A DNA stretch of 64,000 bases, from positions 1,720,001 to 1,784,000 of the forward strand of contig NZ_LWID01000001.1 in the NCBI RefSeq assembly GCF_029783845.1, read 5' to 3'. Source of the DNA: Volucribacter amazonae. Lineage in GTDB: Bacteria; Pseudomonadota; Gammaproteobacteria; Enterobacterales; Pasteurellaceae. The translations under genes and the position numbers were made by a program. The notes beneath the pieces were generated by a model. It searched no databases and was not told the DNA's origin. It saw only the letters and a program-made list of their open reading frames with translations. Within the stretch, counting starts at the first letter, position 1. Every line of letters begins with the position of its first letter. Positions 53,337 through 63,155 of this stretch are shown in pieces.

Positions 53337-54167
53337 ATGAAAGATCAGTTAGACACTAGTAATTTATCTTATCAGGATAAAATGGCGATTGAAGAACACG
53401 AGCGTTTAAGCCCTCGTTTACTTTATGAAATTATTCGGCGTGATGGCATAGAGGAACTTACTCGCCCAACCAAAGCTCTTGTTTTTTCAGGAATTACCGC
53501 AGGATTAGTGGTCAGTTTTTCATTTATTTTCAAAGCGATTTTTACCGCCTATGTACCACAACAACCTTGGGCACCCTTGATTACAAATATGGGCTATACG
53601 GTGGGGTTTTTATTGGTGATTTTAGGGCGTATGCAGCTTTTTACTGAAAATACTATTACCACTGTCGTTCCTTTGTTTAGCCCATTAAATTTAACTAAAT
53701 TATATGCTGTGGCAAGACTATGGTTTATTGTGTTTGCTTCCAATTTAATTGGTACAACATTAGCCGCTTTATTTTTACAAAATTCCCATGTACTCAATCC
53801 CGAATTTGTCGTGGCATTGAAACAAATTGCTCATCATGTTAAAGCCTTTTCTGTCAGCGATAGTATTTGGAAAGGTATTCCAGCAGGGATTTTAATTGCT
53901 TCCATTGTGTGGATGACCCCAATGGTTAATGGCGGTAAATTCATTATGATTTTCTTTTTTATTTATCTGATCGCATTAGGCGATTTTGCCCATGTGGTGG
54001 TGGGATCGGCTGAAATTGCTTACCTTGTTTTCCAAGGTGAGGCATCATTGTATGACTATTTTGTGCGTTTCCTTGCTCCAACTGCATTGGGAAATATTTT
54101 AGGGGGAACAGTGGTCTTTACCCTGATGATTTACGGACAAGTGAATGATGAAATTCGTAAAAAATAA
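53337..54167 (+). CDS. yfdC: Formate/nitrite transporter family channel (YfdC-like)
   Basis: The 276-residue protein has a hydrophilic N-terminal segment (about residues 1-45) and six membrane helices in the FocA/NirC fold: GITAGLVVSFSFIFKAIF, FLLVILGRMQLFTENTITTV, NLIGTTLAALFL, and LGDFAHVVVGSAEIAYLVF with the central histidine. The wording is closest to E. coli YfdC, a branch whose substrate is not settled. It is followed 20 bases later by dsbC. Confidence 0.88.
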   Translation: MKDQLDTSNLSYQDKMAIEEHERLSPRLLYEIIRRDGIEELTRPTKALVFSGITAGLVVSFSFIFKAIFTAYVPQQPWAPLITNMGYTVGFLLVILGRMQLFTENTITTVVPLFSPLNLTKLYAVARLWFIVFASNLIGTTLAALFLQNSHVLNPEFVVALKQIAHHVKAFSVSDSIWKGIPAGILIASIVWMTPMVNGGKFIMIFFFIYLIALGDFAHVVVGSAEIAYLVFQGEASLYDYFVRFLAPTALGNILGGTVVFTLMIYGQVNDEIRKK

Positions 54168-54187
54168 GATTGAGATTAAGGAATAAT

Positions 54188-54868
54188 ATGAAAAAACGAT
54201 TAATTACCGCATTGCTTTTATGCTCCTTGCCAGCAATGGCGAATAATACGGTGTTACAGCAAAAACTTGGCGAAATGGGATTGCGTAATATTGAAGTTAA
54301 GCCTTCGCCTATTGCAGGAATTAATACCATTATTGCGGAACAAGGGGTATTTTATGCCACAGAGAATGGGCGTTATGTTTTTGACGGTAGTTTATATGAA
54401 TTAACCCCACAGGGTGCGGTTGATGTTGCAAGAGGCTTGTTGCTAGAAAAATTAGCGAAGTATGAAAAAGAAATGATCGTTTTTCCTGCTCGCCAAGAAA
54501 AATATGTGGTAACGGTTTTTATGGATATTACTTGCCATTATTGTCGTTTATTACATCAACAAGTGAAAGACTATAATGATTTAGGCATTACCTTGCGTTA
54601 TTTAGCCTTTCCTCGTGGTGGCTTAAATAATCAAACGGCTCGTCAAATGGAAGCCATTTGGACAGAAAAAGATCCTGCTTTTGCCTTTAATCAAGCAGAA
54701 CAAGGCAATTTACCGAAGACCTTAAAAGACCCTAATATCGTTAAAAAACATTATGAATTAGGTGTGCAATTTGGTGTGCGAGGTACGCCAAGTATGATTA
54801 CTGCCCAAGGGGAGTTAATTGGCGGGTATTTGTCGCCAAAAGATTTATTAGCCACATTACAACAATAA
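54188..54868 (+). CDS. dsbC: Thiol:disulfide isomerase DsbC
   Basis: I choose ATG 54188, with AAGGAATA just upstream. The 226-residue product has a signal peptide (MKKRLITALLLCSLPAMA), an N-terminal dimerisation domain and a thioredoxin domain with active site FMDITCHYCRLLHQQ and cis-Pro GVRGTPSMIT. It reshuffles wrong disulfides in the periplasm. The second, structural disulfide of E. coli DsbC (Cys141-Cys163) is absent: the positions read WTEKD and KTLKDPN. dsbC-recJ adjacency is also seen in E. coli. Confidence 0.94.
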   Translation: MKKRLITALLLCSLPAMANNTVLQQKLGEMGLRNIEVKPSPIAGINTIIAEQGVFYATENGRYVFDGSLYELTPQGAVDVARGLLLEKLAKYEKEMIVFPARQEKYVVTVFMDITCHYCRLLHQQVKDYNDLGITLRYLAFPRGGLNNQTARQMEAIWTEKDPAFAFNQAEQGNLPKTLKDPNIVKKHYELGVQFGVRGTPSMITAQGELIGGYLSPKDLLATLQQ

Positions 54869-54874
54869 TTTGTT

Positions 54875-56599
54875 ATGAATAAGACAATACAACGTCGCTT
54901 GGTGCCGTCTAGTCCGCCAGTTTGTGATGATCCCTTGTTGGATCGCTTATATCGGGCAAGGGAAATAAAAAATTCTCAGCAATTAGACCGCACTTTATCG
55001 GCAATGTTAGCCCCCCATTCATTTTATGGTATTGAACAGGCAGTGGCGTTGTTAGTAGAAGCTCGCCAACAACAGCAATCTATCGTTATCGTGGGAGATT
55101 TTGATGCTGACGGAGCAACTAGTACCGCATTGATGGTATTGGCTTTGCGACAACTTGGTTTTACACAGGTGCAATATTTAGTGCCTAACCGCTTTGAGCA
55201 GGGTTATGGTTTAAGTGTTGCCGTGGCGGAACAGGCGTTAGCGTTGGGGGTAGAACTGTTAATTACGGTGGATAATGGGATTTCTTCGCTTGAGGGAGTA
55301 GCTTGGTTAAAACAACGTGGGGTTAAGGTGTTGGTAACGGATCATCATTTACCCCCTGAGCAATTACCCCTTGCCGATGCCATTGTTAATCCCAATTTAG
55401 CCCAATGTGCATTTCCCTCTAAATCCTTGGCAGGGGTTGGTGTTGCTTTTTATGTGATGCTGGCATTACGGGCAAAATTGCGTGAACTTGGATTTTTTTC
55501 GCCACAATCGCAGCCAAATTTTGTGGAATTATTGGATTTGGTGGCATTGGGAACCATTGCCGATGTTGTGCCACTTGATCAGAATAACCGTATTTTGGCT
55601 TATCAAGGATTGGGGCGTATTCGTGCGGAACGTTGCCGTTGCGGTATTCGTGCCTTGGCCGAAGTGGCACAGCGAGAATTAAGTAAGCTTAATTGTAGTG
55701 ATTTAGGCTTTGCTATTGCACCACGTTTAAATGCAGCAGGGCGTTTAGATAATATGTCTATTGGGGTTGAATTATTATTGGCTGAAGATATGGAAAGTGC
55801 TAGGGCATTGGCGTTGGAGTTAGATAGCTTAAACCAAGCTCGCAAAGAAATTGAACAGGGTATGAAACTTGAAGCCCTAGAAATTTGTCAAAAACTGACC
55901 GCACTTCAGCAGCAATTACCCACAGGCATTGTGTTATATCAAGCGGATTGGCATCAAGGGGTATTGGGTATTCTGGCGAGCCGAATTAAGGATCAATTTC
56001 ATCGCCCTGTGGTGGCATTTGCACAAGAGCAAGCAGGGTTGTTAAAAGGATCTGCGCGCTCCATTGAGGGAGTGCATATGCGAGATGTATTGGAACGTAT
56101 TCATAGTGGTTATCCTCAGCTTATGTTGAAATTTGGTGGGCATGCCATGGCGGCAGGTTTAACCATTATGGAAGATAATCTTGCTTTATTTCAGCAGGTG
56201 TTTAATCAAACCGTAGCGGACTGGTTAGATCAGGATCAATTACAGGGGATTATTTGGACAGATGGTGAACTGAGTATCCCACAAATGAATTTGACGGTGG
56301 CGGAAAAAATAAAACAAGCAGGACCTTGGGGGCAACGTTTTCCCGAACCTTTGTTTGATGGCGAATTTCGTATTTTGCAGCAACGTTTAGTGGGCGAAAA
56401 GCATTTAAAAATGATGGTTGAACCTAAACAGGGCGGACCACTGTTTGACGCTATCGCCTTTAATGTGGATACCCGTTATTATCCTGATTTATCTATTAAG
56501 TTTGCGAAATTAGTGTATAAATTGGATATTAATGAATATCGTGGCAATCGCTCGCTACAACTTTTAGTGGATTATATTGAGCCGATGTTAGCAAATTAG
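54875..56599 (+). CDS. recJ: Single-stranded-DNA-specific 5'-3' exonuclease RecJ
   Basis: RecJ trims 5' single-stranded ends in recombination and mismatch repair. The 574-residue DHH-family protein has IVGDFDADGATSTAL, LLITVDNGISS, LVTDHHLPPEQLPLADAIVN, a LGTIADVVPL motif and the DHHA1 segment GGHAMAAGLTI. It starts 6 bases after dsbC and is followed by the DsbA-like gene. Two uptake words lie inside it (54987-54995, 55898-55906). Confidence 0.96.
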   Translation: MNKTIQRRLVPSSPPVCDDPLLDRLYRAREIKNSQQLDRTLSAMLAPHSFYGIEQAVALLVEARQQQQSIVIVGDFDADGATSTALMVLALRQLGFTQVQYLVPNRFEQGYGLSVAVAEQALALGVELLITVDNGISSLEGVAWLKQRGVKVLVTDHHLPPEQLPLADAIVNPNLAQCAFPSKSLAGVGVAFYVMLALRAKLRELGFFSPQSQPNFVELLDLVALGTIADVVPLDQNNRILAYQGLGRIRAERCRCGIRALAEVAQRELSKLNCSDLGFAIAPRLNAAGRLDNMSIGVELLLAEDMESARALALELDSLNQARKEIEQGMKLEALEICQKLTALQQQLPTGIVLYQADWHQGVLGILASRIKDQFHRPVVAFAQEQAGLLKGSARSIEGVHMRDVLERIHSGYPQLMLKFGGHAMAAGLTIMEDNLALFQQVFNQTVADWLDQDQLQGIIWTDGELSIPQMNLTVAEKIKQAGPWGQRFPEPLFDGEFRILQQRLVGEKHLKMMVEPKQGGPLFDAIAFNVDTRYYPDLSIKFAKLVYKLDINEYRGNRSLQLLVDYIEPMLAN

Positions 56600-56616
56600 G
56601 GAATAATAGAAAGGTT

Positions 56617-57288
56617 ATGGCTAGACTTTTTTTTCTCATATTATTGGGCTGGAGTGCCTGCATTTATGCGGAAACTCAAACCATAGTAGAAAAAAACATA
56701 CCACAATTTGAAGATGGTAAGGATTATTTTTCTTATCGTGTTCCTATTAGCCTGGAAAAACAGCAAGATAATAAAATCCTAATTCAATCTTTTTTTGCCT
56801 ATGATTGCCGAATTTGCTCGCAAAGCCAAGATGTATTAACGCTTTATAGTCAATTACACCCGCATATTATTGTATTACAAAAACAACCTGTTGCCACAGA
56901 ACAAGCGAAGTTTTCTTCTAATGTGTATTTTGCTTTATTAGCCCTTGATCGTGAAGATTTAGCGGATTTACTGTTATTTGATAGTGCAACAAATCCCGCC
57001 TTGACAGATATAGAAACCTTATTAACTTGGGTGGCTGAAAATGGTATTCCTGATCAACAGTTTTTAGAGTTTTTACAATTACCCGAAATTCAACAAAAAT
57101 CAGAAGAAGCAGTTTATTTAACTGAAAAATATGGAGTTTTTACCATTCCTTTTGTGGTGATTGATGGGCGTTATGTATTAACCCAAAGTACGTTATATGA
57201 CGATGATTATGCTTTTGCCGTATTAGATTTTTTAGTGGATAAAGTACGTACAGAACGACAGCAATATGGCACTTTTACATTGAAATAA
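56617..57288 (+). CDS. DsbA-family periplasmic oxidoreductase with CRIC active site
   Basis: The 223-residue protein has a signal peptide (ARLFFLILLGWSACIYA, cleaved after AEA or YA). It has a thioredoxin/DsbA-type domain with CxxC site FFAYDCRICSQSQDVL, an inserted helical domain, and cis-Pro loop VFTIPFVVIDGRYVLT. The CRIC dipeptide differs from the CPHC of classical DsbA, which usually changes redox potential. It closes a dsbC-recJ-dsbA-like series (17 bases after recJ) and could be a second DsbA serving particular substrates. Confidence 0.82.
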   Translation: MARLFFLILLGWSACIYAETQTIVEKNIPQFEDGKDYFSYRVPISLEKQQDNKILIQSFFAYDCRICSQSQDVLTLYSQLHPHIIVLQKQPVATEQAKFSSNVYFALLALDREDLADLLLFDSATNPALTDIETLLTWVAENGIPDQQFLEFLQLPEIQQKSEEAVYLTEKYGVFTIPFVVIDGRYVLTQSTLYDDDYAFAVLDFLVDKVRTERQQYGTFTLK

Positions 57289-57360
57289 TATAAGGCAAGT
57301 CAACATAGTCATTGTGTTAATGGGGAATAAAGAGAGTTTGATTAAGATAAGGAAGAAAAA

Positions 57361-58062
57361 ATGAAAGTTGGTGTAATAGGTGCAATGGCACAAGAAGTGG
57401 AGATTTTAGTCAGTTTGATGAAAAACTTGACAAAAACACCGTTGGCGAATTGCACCCTTTATCAAGGGCAAATTCAAGGAATTGATGTGGTATTAATGCA
57501 ATCAGGGATTGGTAAAGTGGCTGCCGCAGTAGGAACCACCGCATTATTACAGCTTACTCAACCAGATATGGTAATTAATACGGGGTCAGCAGGTGGAATT
57601 GCCGCTGGGTTATCGGTGGGGGATATTGTGATTTCTGAACAGACTTGCCACCACGATGCTGATGTTACCGCCTTTGGCTATGCAATGGGACAATTACCTA
57701 ATTGCCCAGCACGCTTTCCCTCAGATCCGCACTTAGTAAAATTAGCAACGGATATACTACAACAACAAAATAAACAGGCAAAATTGGGTTTAATTTGTTC
57801 AGGAGATAGCTTTGTGCAAGGGGGCGATGCCTTAGCAAAAATTAAGCAATATTTTCCTGAGGCGATTGCTGTTGAAATGGAAGCCGCCGCCATTGCACAG
57901 GTTTGTTATATGTTCAATGTGCCATTTGTGGTGGTAAGAGCTATTTCTGATAATGGTGATAGTGGTGCAACAATGTCCTTTGAAGAATTTTTGCCTATTG
58001 CCGCCCAATCTTCCTCACAAATTGTTTTAGCAATGCTAGAAAAACTAGCGAAATCGCTTTAA
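57361..58062 (+). CDS. mtnN: 5'-methylthioadenosine/S-adenosylhomocysteine nucleosidase
   Basis: MtnN (Pfs) removes adenine from MTA, SAH and 5'-deoxyadenosine, clearing by-products of SAM enzymes and feeding LuxS. The 233-residue protein begins [20 protein letters not shown] and has [31 protein letters not shown], the active-site [12 protein letters not shown] and [10 protein letters not shown] with the catalytic Asp. It is complete. Confidence 0.97.
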   Translation: MKVGVIGAMAQEVEILVSLMKNLTKTPLANCTLYQGQIQGIDVVLMQSGIGKVAAAVGTTALLQLTQPDMVINTGSAGGIAAGLSVGDIVISEQTCHHDADVTAFGYAMGQLPNCPARFPSDPHLVKLATDILQQQNKQAKLGLICSGDSFVQGGDALAKIKQYFPEAIAVEMEAAAIAQVCYMFNVPFVVVRAISDNGDSGATMSFEEFLPIAAQSSSQIVLAMLEKLAKSL

Positions 58063-58070
58063 CCTTATTG

Positions 58071-58104
58071 CTGTGGTCATGTTGACTGATGACCACAGAT
58101 TTTT
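58071..58104. terminator. Terminator between mtnN and the FUSC gene
   Basis: CTGTGGTCAT and ATGACCACAG form a perfect 10-bp stem around an 8-base loop, followed by ATTTTT. It lies 9 bases past the mtnN stop and marks the boundary with the convergent gene. Confidence 0.85.
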
Positions 58105-59092
58105 ACACACGTAATAAGCGACAAATAACCAATGTAACCCCACCGCCTAATAAAGTGGCAATAATCCTATGTTCTGTAATTGCCACTGGATCGCCATTAC
58201 CTAATCCAATCAGTAACACAATGGTGGCAGAGATCATACTGGTTAATAAGGCATAATGGGCTTTCTGCATAGAAAACGCAGCGCCAGAGGTTAAGGCAAG
58301 TAAGCCAAGCAAAATAAATTGGTTATCGTATAAGCAAGAAATTGCCAAGGTGGCTAAACAACAACCTAACAATGTCCCAATAAAACGATTAATAGCACGT
58401 TCTAACGTTGTTTTACTGTCAGGACGTAAAATAATTAATGCGGTCATCGCCGCCCAATAATCATTGGCTAAACCTGCACTTTTGGCAATGTATAGTGAAA
58501 AGTTAACCGCTAAAACAACAGCAATAACAAAACGAATTTGTTTGTTAAAGGATAATGCACTAATGGAAGCTGGTGGTAAAAGTGCAGCACTATAAGGAAA
58601 TAATCTTGCACTTAGCATCATTCCTATTAATTGTAAGCCAGCCCCTAATAGGGTAAATCCTCCTCGCAACAACGCATTTTCTATATTTTCAGGATAGTAG
58701 CTCGCCACTAAGAATGCCACCACAATTTGCAGAGTAATCCACCATAAATCATTGTTATAGCTAGTTAAAATTGCACAGCCAGCGGACAATAATGCAATAG
58801 CAAAGTACAACCATAAACCTTCATGTCCAAATAATGACCCCGCTACCGCTGCAATTGCCATACCCACAGCGGAAGCCGTTACCGCTCCCCAACGATGCCC
58901 ATAAAAACTACGTGAAGCACCAAACCCCACAGAAAATGCCGCTCCTACCATAATGACAGCATGGATATAACTAAAATCAGTGCTAATAGCTAATACCAAC
59001 AGGATTGCAGGGGAGCATAAAATTAATTCACGCCAGTAAATCGTGCCACAAAGCTGGCGAAAAGATTGATATTTTTGCGATAAAATTGACAT
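58103..59092 (-). CDS. FUSC-family inner-membrane protein
   Basis: The 329-residue protein consists of about ten hydrophobic segments in two similar halves. A mid-protein motif, DYWAAMTALIILRPDSKTTL, continues with ERAINRFIGTLLGC. DxWxxxTxxxxxxPxxxxTxxRxxxRxxGTxxG is the FUSC/aromatic-acid-exporter signature. It is shorter than YccS/AaeB because it lacks the large soluble domain between the halves. A role in efflux is inferred only. Confidence 0.8.
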   Translation of the reverse strand: MSILSQKYQSFRQLCGTIYWRELILCSPAILLVLAISTDFSYIHAVIMVGAAFSVGFGASRSFYGHRWGAVTASAVGMAIAAVAGSLFGHEGLWLYFAIALLSAGCAILTSYNNDLWWITLQIVVAFLVASYYPENIENALLRGGFTLLGAGLQLIGMMLSARLFPYSAALLPPASISALSFNKQIRFVIAVVLAVNFSLYIAKSAGLANDYWAAMTALIILRPDSKTTLERAINRFIGTLLGCCLATLAISCLYDNQFILLGLLALTSGAAFSMQKAHYALLTSMISATIVLLIGLGNGDPVAITEHRIIATLLGGGVTLVICRLLRV

Positions 59093-59153
59093 AGTTTTCT
59101 AAAAATTTTTGCTAAAACGCACCGCACTTTGGTAATATTACCCTAAATTCTTA

Positions 59154-59219
59154 TGATAGCCGTTCTATTTTAAAATAATATGGGAGGCGCTTTGTCTTAT
59201 TTTAAATTGAAATGACTAT
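59154..59219. repeat. Dispersed palindromic repeat, copy 9 (shortened)
   Basis: TGATAGCCGTTCTATTTTAA and TTTTAAATTGAAATGACTAT form the two ends, with a core reduced to about 25 bases (ATATGGGAGGCGCTTTGTCT). It lies between the FUSC and FkbM genes, next to an uptake word at 59121-59129. Confidence 0.75.
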
Positions 59220-59280
59220 TTTAATTCTTAATCAGTACGCTGATATAAAATAGGAATGTTATCAAAATCCGGGAAATTTT

Positions 59281-60087
59281 CTACTGATAAATCAATAAGA
59301 TAACTTGGTATTCTCCCCCCCCCCCACCGACATTGTTTTTACAAGGGAAACAAGCTAAATTAACATCTAATCCCGTTAAAGTTTTTGGTTGGCGAAAAAA
59401 ATTATTAGTTTGATAACGATCAGAAATAAACCAATAGCATTGATAATTTAATTGATTTAAATAGCGAATTAAAACTGGTGCTTGATAAAAATGTGCTTCA
59501 ATAAAAATAATTGGTTGATATTTTGCAATGACTTTTTCTGCACCTTGTAATACTTGTAAATCAAAACCTTCAGCATCAACTTTTAATAATGTTAAAGAAT
59601 CAAGTTGATTAATTTGTTGATGTTTATCTAAACAAATAATATCAACCTGTTCAGTTTCAATTTCTCCTTGATAATCTTGTTCTGTACTAAAACTTTTATC
59701 TAAAGAAAAACTGCCGTAATTCCAAGACTCATTATAATTAGTAGAATGTATTTCACACTTACTTTGCTCTCTCCCTACACCTTGCTGATAAGCATAAACA
59801 TTAGTGAGATTATTCATTGTGATATTACCACAAAGTAATTGAAAAATAATACGTTGTGGCTCAAAACAAAATAATTTCCCCTTATTTGCTTTTTTAGCTA
59901 AAGGGATTGTATGTAACCCCAGATTTGCTCCCACTTCAACAATATTACTTTGTTCCGTTAAAATATCATGAAAAAAAGCGACCTCAACTTCGGACCATTC
60001 TCCATAAGTACAAGCAAAATCAGAAATCATATCGCCTTGAATTAAATTGAAATTTCCCCATTTTAATTGATGCAACACTGTTTTCAT
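59281..60087 (-). CDS. FkbM-family methyltransferase, probably phase-variable
   Basis: The 268-residue protein has the class I SAM fold of the FkbM family: VEVGANLGLHTIPLAKKANK (motif I), CFEPQ, and LLKVDAEGFDLQVLQGAEKV. FkbM enzymes O-methylate sugars or lipids; the acceptor here is unknown, with LPS or a glycan most likely in this family of bacteria. A run of 11 G (59315-59325 as C on the + strand) near the 3' end gives the current ending VGGGGGEYQVILLIYQ. One extra G would instead read through to a TAA at 59228-59230 with a hydrophilic 28-residue tail (see findings). Confidence 0.85.
   Translation of the reverse strand: MKTVLHQLKWGNFNLIQGDMISDFACTYGEWSEVEVAFFHDILTEQSNIVEVGANLGLHTIPLAKKANKGKLFCFEPQRIIFQLLCGNITMNNLTNVYAYQQGVGREQSKCEIHSTNYNESWNYGSFSLDKSFSTEQDYQGEIETEQVDIICLDKHQQINQLDSLTLLKVDAEGFDLQVLQGAEKVIAKYQPIIFIEAHFYQAPVLIRYLNQLNYQCYWFISDRYQTNNFFRQPKTLTGLDVNLACFPCKNNVGGGGGEYQVILLIYQ
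59315..59325. repeat. Homopolymer tract C11 (G11 in the coding strand)
   Basis: Eleven consecutive C on the + strand inside the 3' end of the FkbM methyltransferase gene. Mononucleotide runs of this length slip during replication and are classical contingency loci in Pasteurellaceae and Neisseria. It is also the sort of run where sequencing length calls are least reliable. Confidence 0.95.
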
Positions 60088-60111
60088 TAATATTCCTATT
60101 TTATGTATTTT

Positions 60112-60157
60112 AAGTGCGGTTTATTTAACAAAAATATTATAAAAATAAACCGCTCTT
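60112..60157 (-). terminator. Terminator after the small membrane protein gene
   Basis: AGTGCGGTTTATTT (one arm an uptake word) pairs with AAATAAACCGCTCT around an A/T loop, just past the minus-strand stop at 60165. It also lies just upstream of the FkbM gene start, separating the two. Confidence 0.7.
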
Positions 60158-60164
60158 GAATAAA

Positions 60165-60614
60165 TTATTTATTGTTATTGACCTTTTTCCAACGAGAACG
60201 AATGCCTGTAATCGTGGCAATTAAACACAATAATGCAGCGCCAAATTCAAACCAAGGTTGTTGAACTTTACCTACTGGACGGGCTAGTGTGGGATCGGAT
60301 AAGGCTACTTCACGTTGAATACGCTCTCCTCGCTCAATCGCTTCAAGTTCTTCTTTGCTAATAGGTAAGTCGCCCAAATAAATGCTAGGTCCATTATCAG
60401 GGGTATAGCCTAATTTGGTACTATAATTTCCAGTAGGAATAAAGCGAAGTATCCGTCCCTCGGAATATTCATTGGTGGTGTTATAAGCCTCAACAACTTT
60501 TGTTCCTTGGGCAAATTTTTTATTGTTTTCAATTACTCTAAACCCTTCAAAAACAAGGAAAGCCATTATTACAAACATACCCAATGCGACAATAATTAAT
60601 TTTAGTTTTTGCAT
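60165..60614 (-). CDS. Small membrane protein, paralogue of the next gene
   Basis: The 149-residue protein has an N-terminal membrane helix (about residues 5-25), an extracytoplasmic domain of about 85 residues with FAQGTKVVEAYNTTNEYSEG and ISKEELEAIERGERIQREVA, and a C-terminal helix followed by a basic tail. I do not recognise a characterised family; the two-helix layout resembles DUF3592-type proteins. Its upstream neighbour is a clear paralogue, so the pair arose by tandem duplication. Confidence 0.7.
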   Translation of the reverse strand: MQKLKLIIVALGMFVIMAFLVFEGFRVIENNKKFAQGTKVVEAYNTTNEYSEGRILRFIPTGNYSTKLGYTPDNGPSIYLGDLPISKEELEAIERGERIQREVALSDPTLARPVGKVQQPWFEFGAALLCLIATITGIRSRWKKVNNNK

Positions 60615-60651
60615 AAATACTCCTAATTATATTCAAATAAAGGATTAATAT

Positions 60652-60721
60652 TATTGTCATTCCAATTTAAAATAAGGCAAGGCGTGTCAACGCTGTTTTC
60701 TTTTAAAGTAGGATGACAATA
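60652..60721. repeat. Dispersed palindromic repeat, copy 10 (shortened)
   Basis: TATTGTCATTCCAATTTAAA and the complement of TATTGTCATCCTACTTTAAA are the ends, with a core of about 25 bases (AAGGCAAGGCGTGTCAACGC). It lies between the two paralogous small membrane protein genes, upstream of the first and downstream of the second. Confidence 0.75.
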
Positions 60722-60740
60722 ATTTATAATTATGTTTTAT

Positions 60741-61199
60741 TTACTTCTTATCCAAATAACCTTTTTTCCAACGATAGATTGTATTAGCTATCCCAAAAAT
60801 CATAAGTAAAATAAAGGCTAAACTTGATAACAGAATATTTCTATTGGTTTCACCAACAGGGCGAATATAACGAGGATTATCCAATGCAATTTCCCGTTGG
60901 ATAGTATTACCATTTGCTAGCTGCTCCAATTCAGCTTTACTAATATCGCTTAATCCAAGATTAATGGTTTGCCCATTTTCTTTATAAGCTAAATCAATTT
61001 TATATTGCTTGCCAAACACAATGCTACGCTTTCTGCTACTATATTCTGTATAGGTATTACTCGCATTATAGACATTAACAATTTTGCTACCTTGCTCAAA
61101 AGTTTTATCTTCAAGATAAAAAATATATCCCACAAATGCAACCAAGATACTCACTAAAATACAGATAATAATAAATAGCACTGATGCTATTTTTTTCAT
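60741..61199 (-). CDS. Small membrane protein, paralogue of the preceding gene
   Basis: I start it at ATG 61199 with TTGAGGTAAAA before it. The 152-residue product shares the neighbour's layout: N-terminal helix, a loop with FEQGSKIVNVYNASNTYTEY and ISKAELEQLANGNTIQREIA, then DNPRYIRPVGE, a C-terminal helix and a basic tail. The shared FxQGxKxVxxYN, EL(E)xxxxGxxIQRExAL and RPVG motifs define the pair. Its function is unknown; it is 27 bases downstream of hemB on the same strand and may be co-transcribed with it. Confidence 0.7.
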   Translation of the reverse strand: MKKIASVLFIIICILVSILVAFVGYIFYLEDKTFEQGSKIVNVYNASNTYTEYSSRKRSIVFGKQYKIDLAYKENGQTINLGLSDISKAELEQLANGNTIQREIALDNPRYIRPVGETNRNILLSSLAFILLMIFGIANTIYRWKKGYLDKK

Positions 61200-61226
61200 T
61201 TTTACCTCAATAATCAAGAATATCTA

Positions 61227-62270
<1,044 letters not shown>

Positions 62271-62276
62271 TTAAAA

Positions 62277-63155
62277 TCAAGATTTTTTCTTGCTATATTG
62301 TCGCCACGCAGGCAACCCTACAGCGATAATTGTTGCACCAATGACTAAAATAACACCTAGACTTGTTAGCCAAGATAAGCTTTCGCCTAACCAAATCATC
62401 GCAATAAACACGCCAAAAACCGGCTCTAAAGCAATAATAATGCCAGCGTGGTTGGCGGAAATTTTTTGAATACTTTTATTCCAGCAATGAATAGCTAACC
62501 AACCACAAGCCCAAGCAAGGTATAAAATCGCTAAAATTCCCTCTGAGTTTGGGGTAATTTGCCAATTTTGAGTAAGTACTAAAGTAAAAGGTAAGCATAA
62601 TAAAGGGGCAAGCCCTAATAATACGCTACTATATACCTTGGGTTCAATCTCTTGTAACAAACTTTTGCCAAGGTATAAACAAAAAACAAAGGCAATAGCG
62701 GCAGCGATAATTAATAATACGCCAAATAAAGCACTATTCCCCGCGTTACTGTGTGTGGAAATCACGATCAATAAAATGCCAATAAATACCACCGCACTCA
62801 TTAACCAATCTAGCCAAGTTCCCTTTTGTTTAAAAAATAAAAAACCAATTAACACCGTAATCAGCGGTTCTGCCCCCACAATGGTAGCAGCCACAGAGGC
62901 AGAGGTATATTGCAAGCCAATAAATTGTAATAAAAAGGAAATAGGGAAATTTAATAAGGCTAACCACCACACTTTTTTGCGTAAGTGCGGTGGGATTTGC
63001 TGATAAGATTTAAAAAAAACAGGGGCAACTAATAATCCTGCTAACAGAAAACGAAACTGAGTAACCAACACAGGATCAGCCATAGTATAGGCAATTTTTC
63101 CTGCGGTAAAAGAGCTTCCCCAAATAAACACCGCCAATAAGGCATAAAACATCAA
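62277..63155 (-). CDS. EamA/DMT-superfamily transporter
   Basis: The 292-residue protein has ten predicted helices in two EamA repeats: ALLAVFIWGSSFTAGKIAYT and FRFLLAGLLVAPVFF in the first, and LEPVFGVFIAMIWLGESLSW in the second. The family exports or imports small metabolites; the substrate is unknown. It begins one base after the tatC stop, so the two genes are probably co-transcribed, which is not a usual tat arrangement. An uptake word is at 62983-62991. Confidence 0.88.
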   Translation of the reverse strand: MMFYALLAVFIWGSSFTAGKIAYTMADPVLVTQFRFLLAGLLVAPVFFKSYQQIPPHLRKKVWWLALLNFPISFLLQFIGLQYTSASVAATIVGAEPLITVLIGFLFFKQKGTWLDWLMSAVVFIGILLIVISTHSNAGNSALFGVLLIIAAAIAFVFCLYLGKSLLQEIEPKVYSSVLLGLAPLLCLPFTLVLTQNWQITPNSEGILAILYLAWACGWLAIHCWNKSIQKISANHAGIIIALEPVFGVFIAMIWLGESLSWLTSLGVILVIGATIIAVGLPAWRQYSKKKS

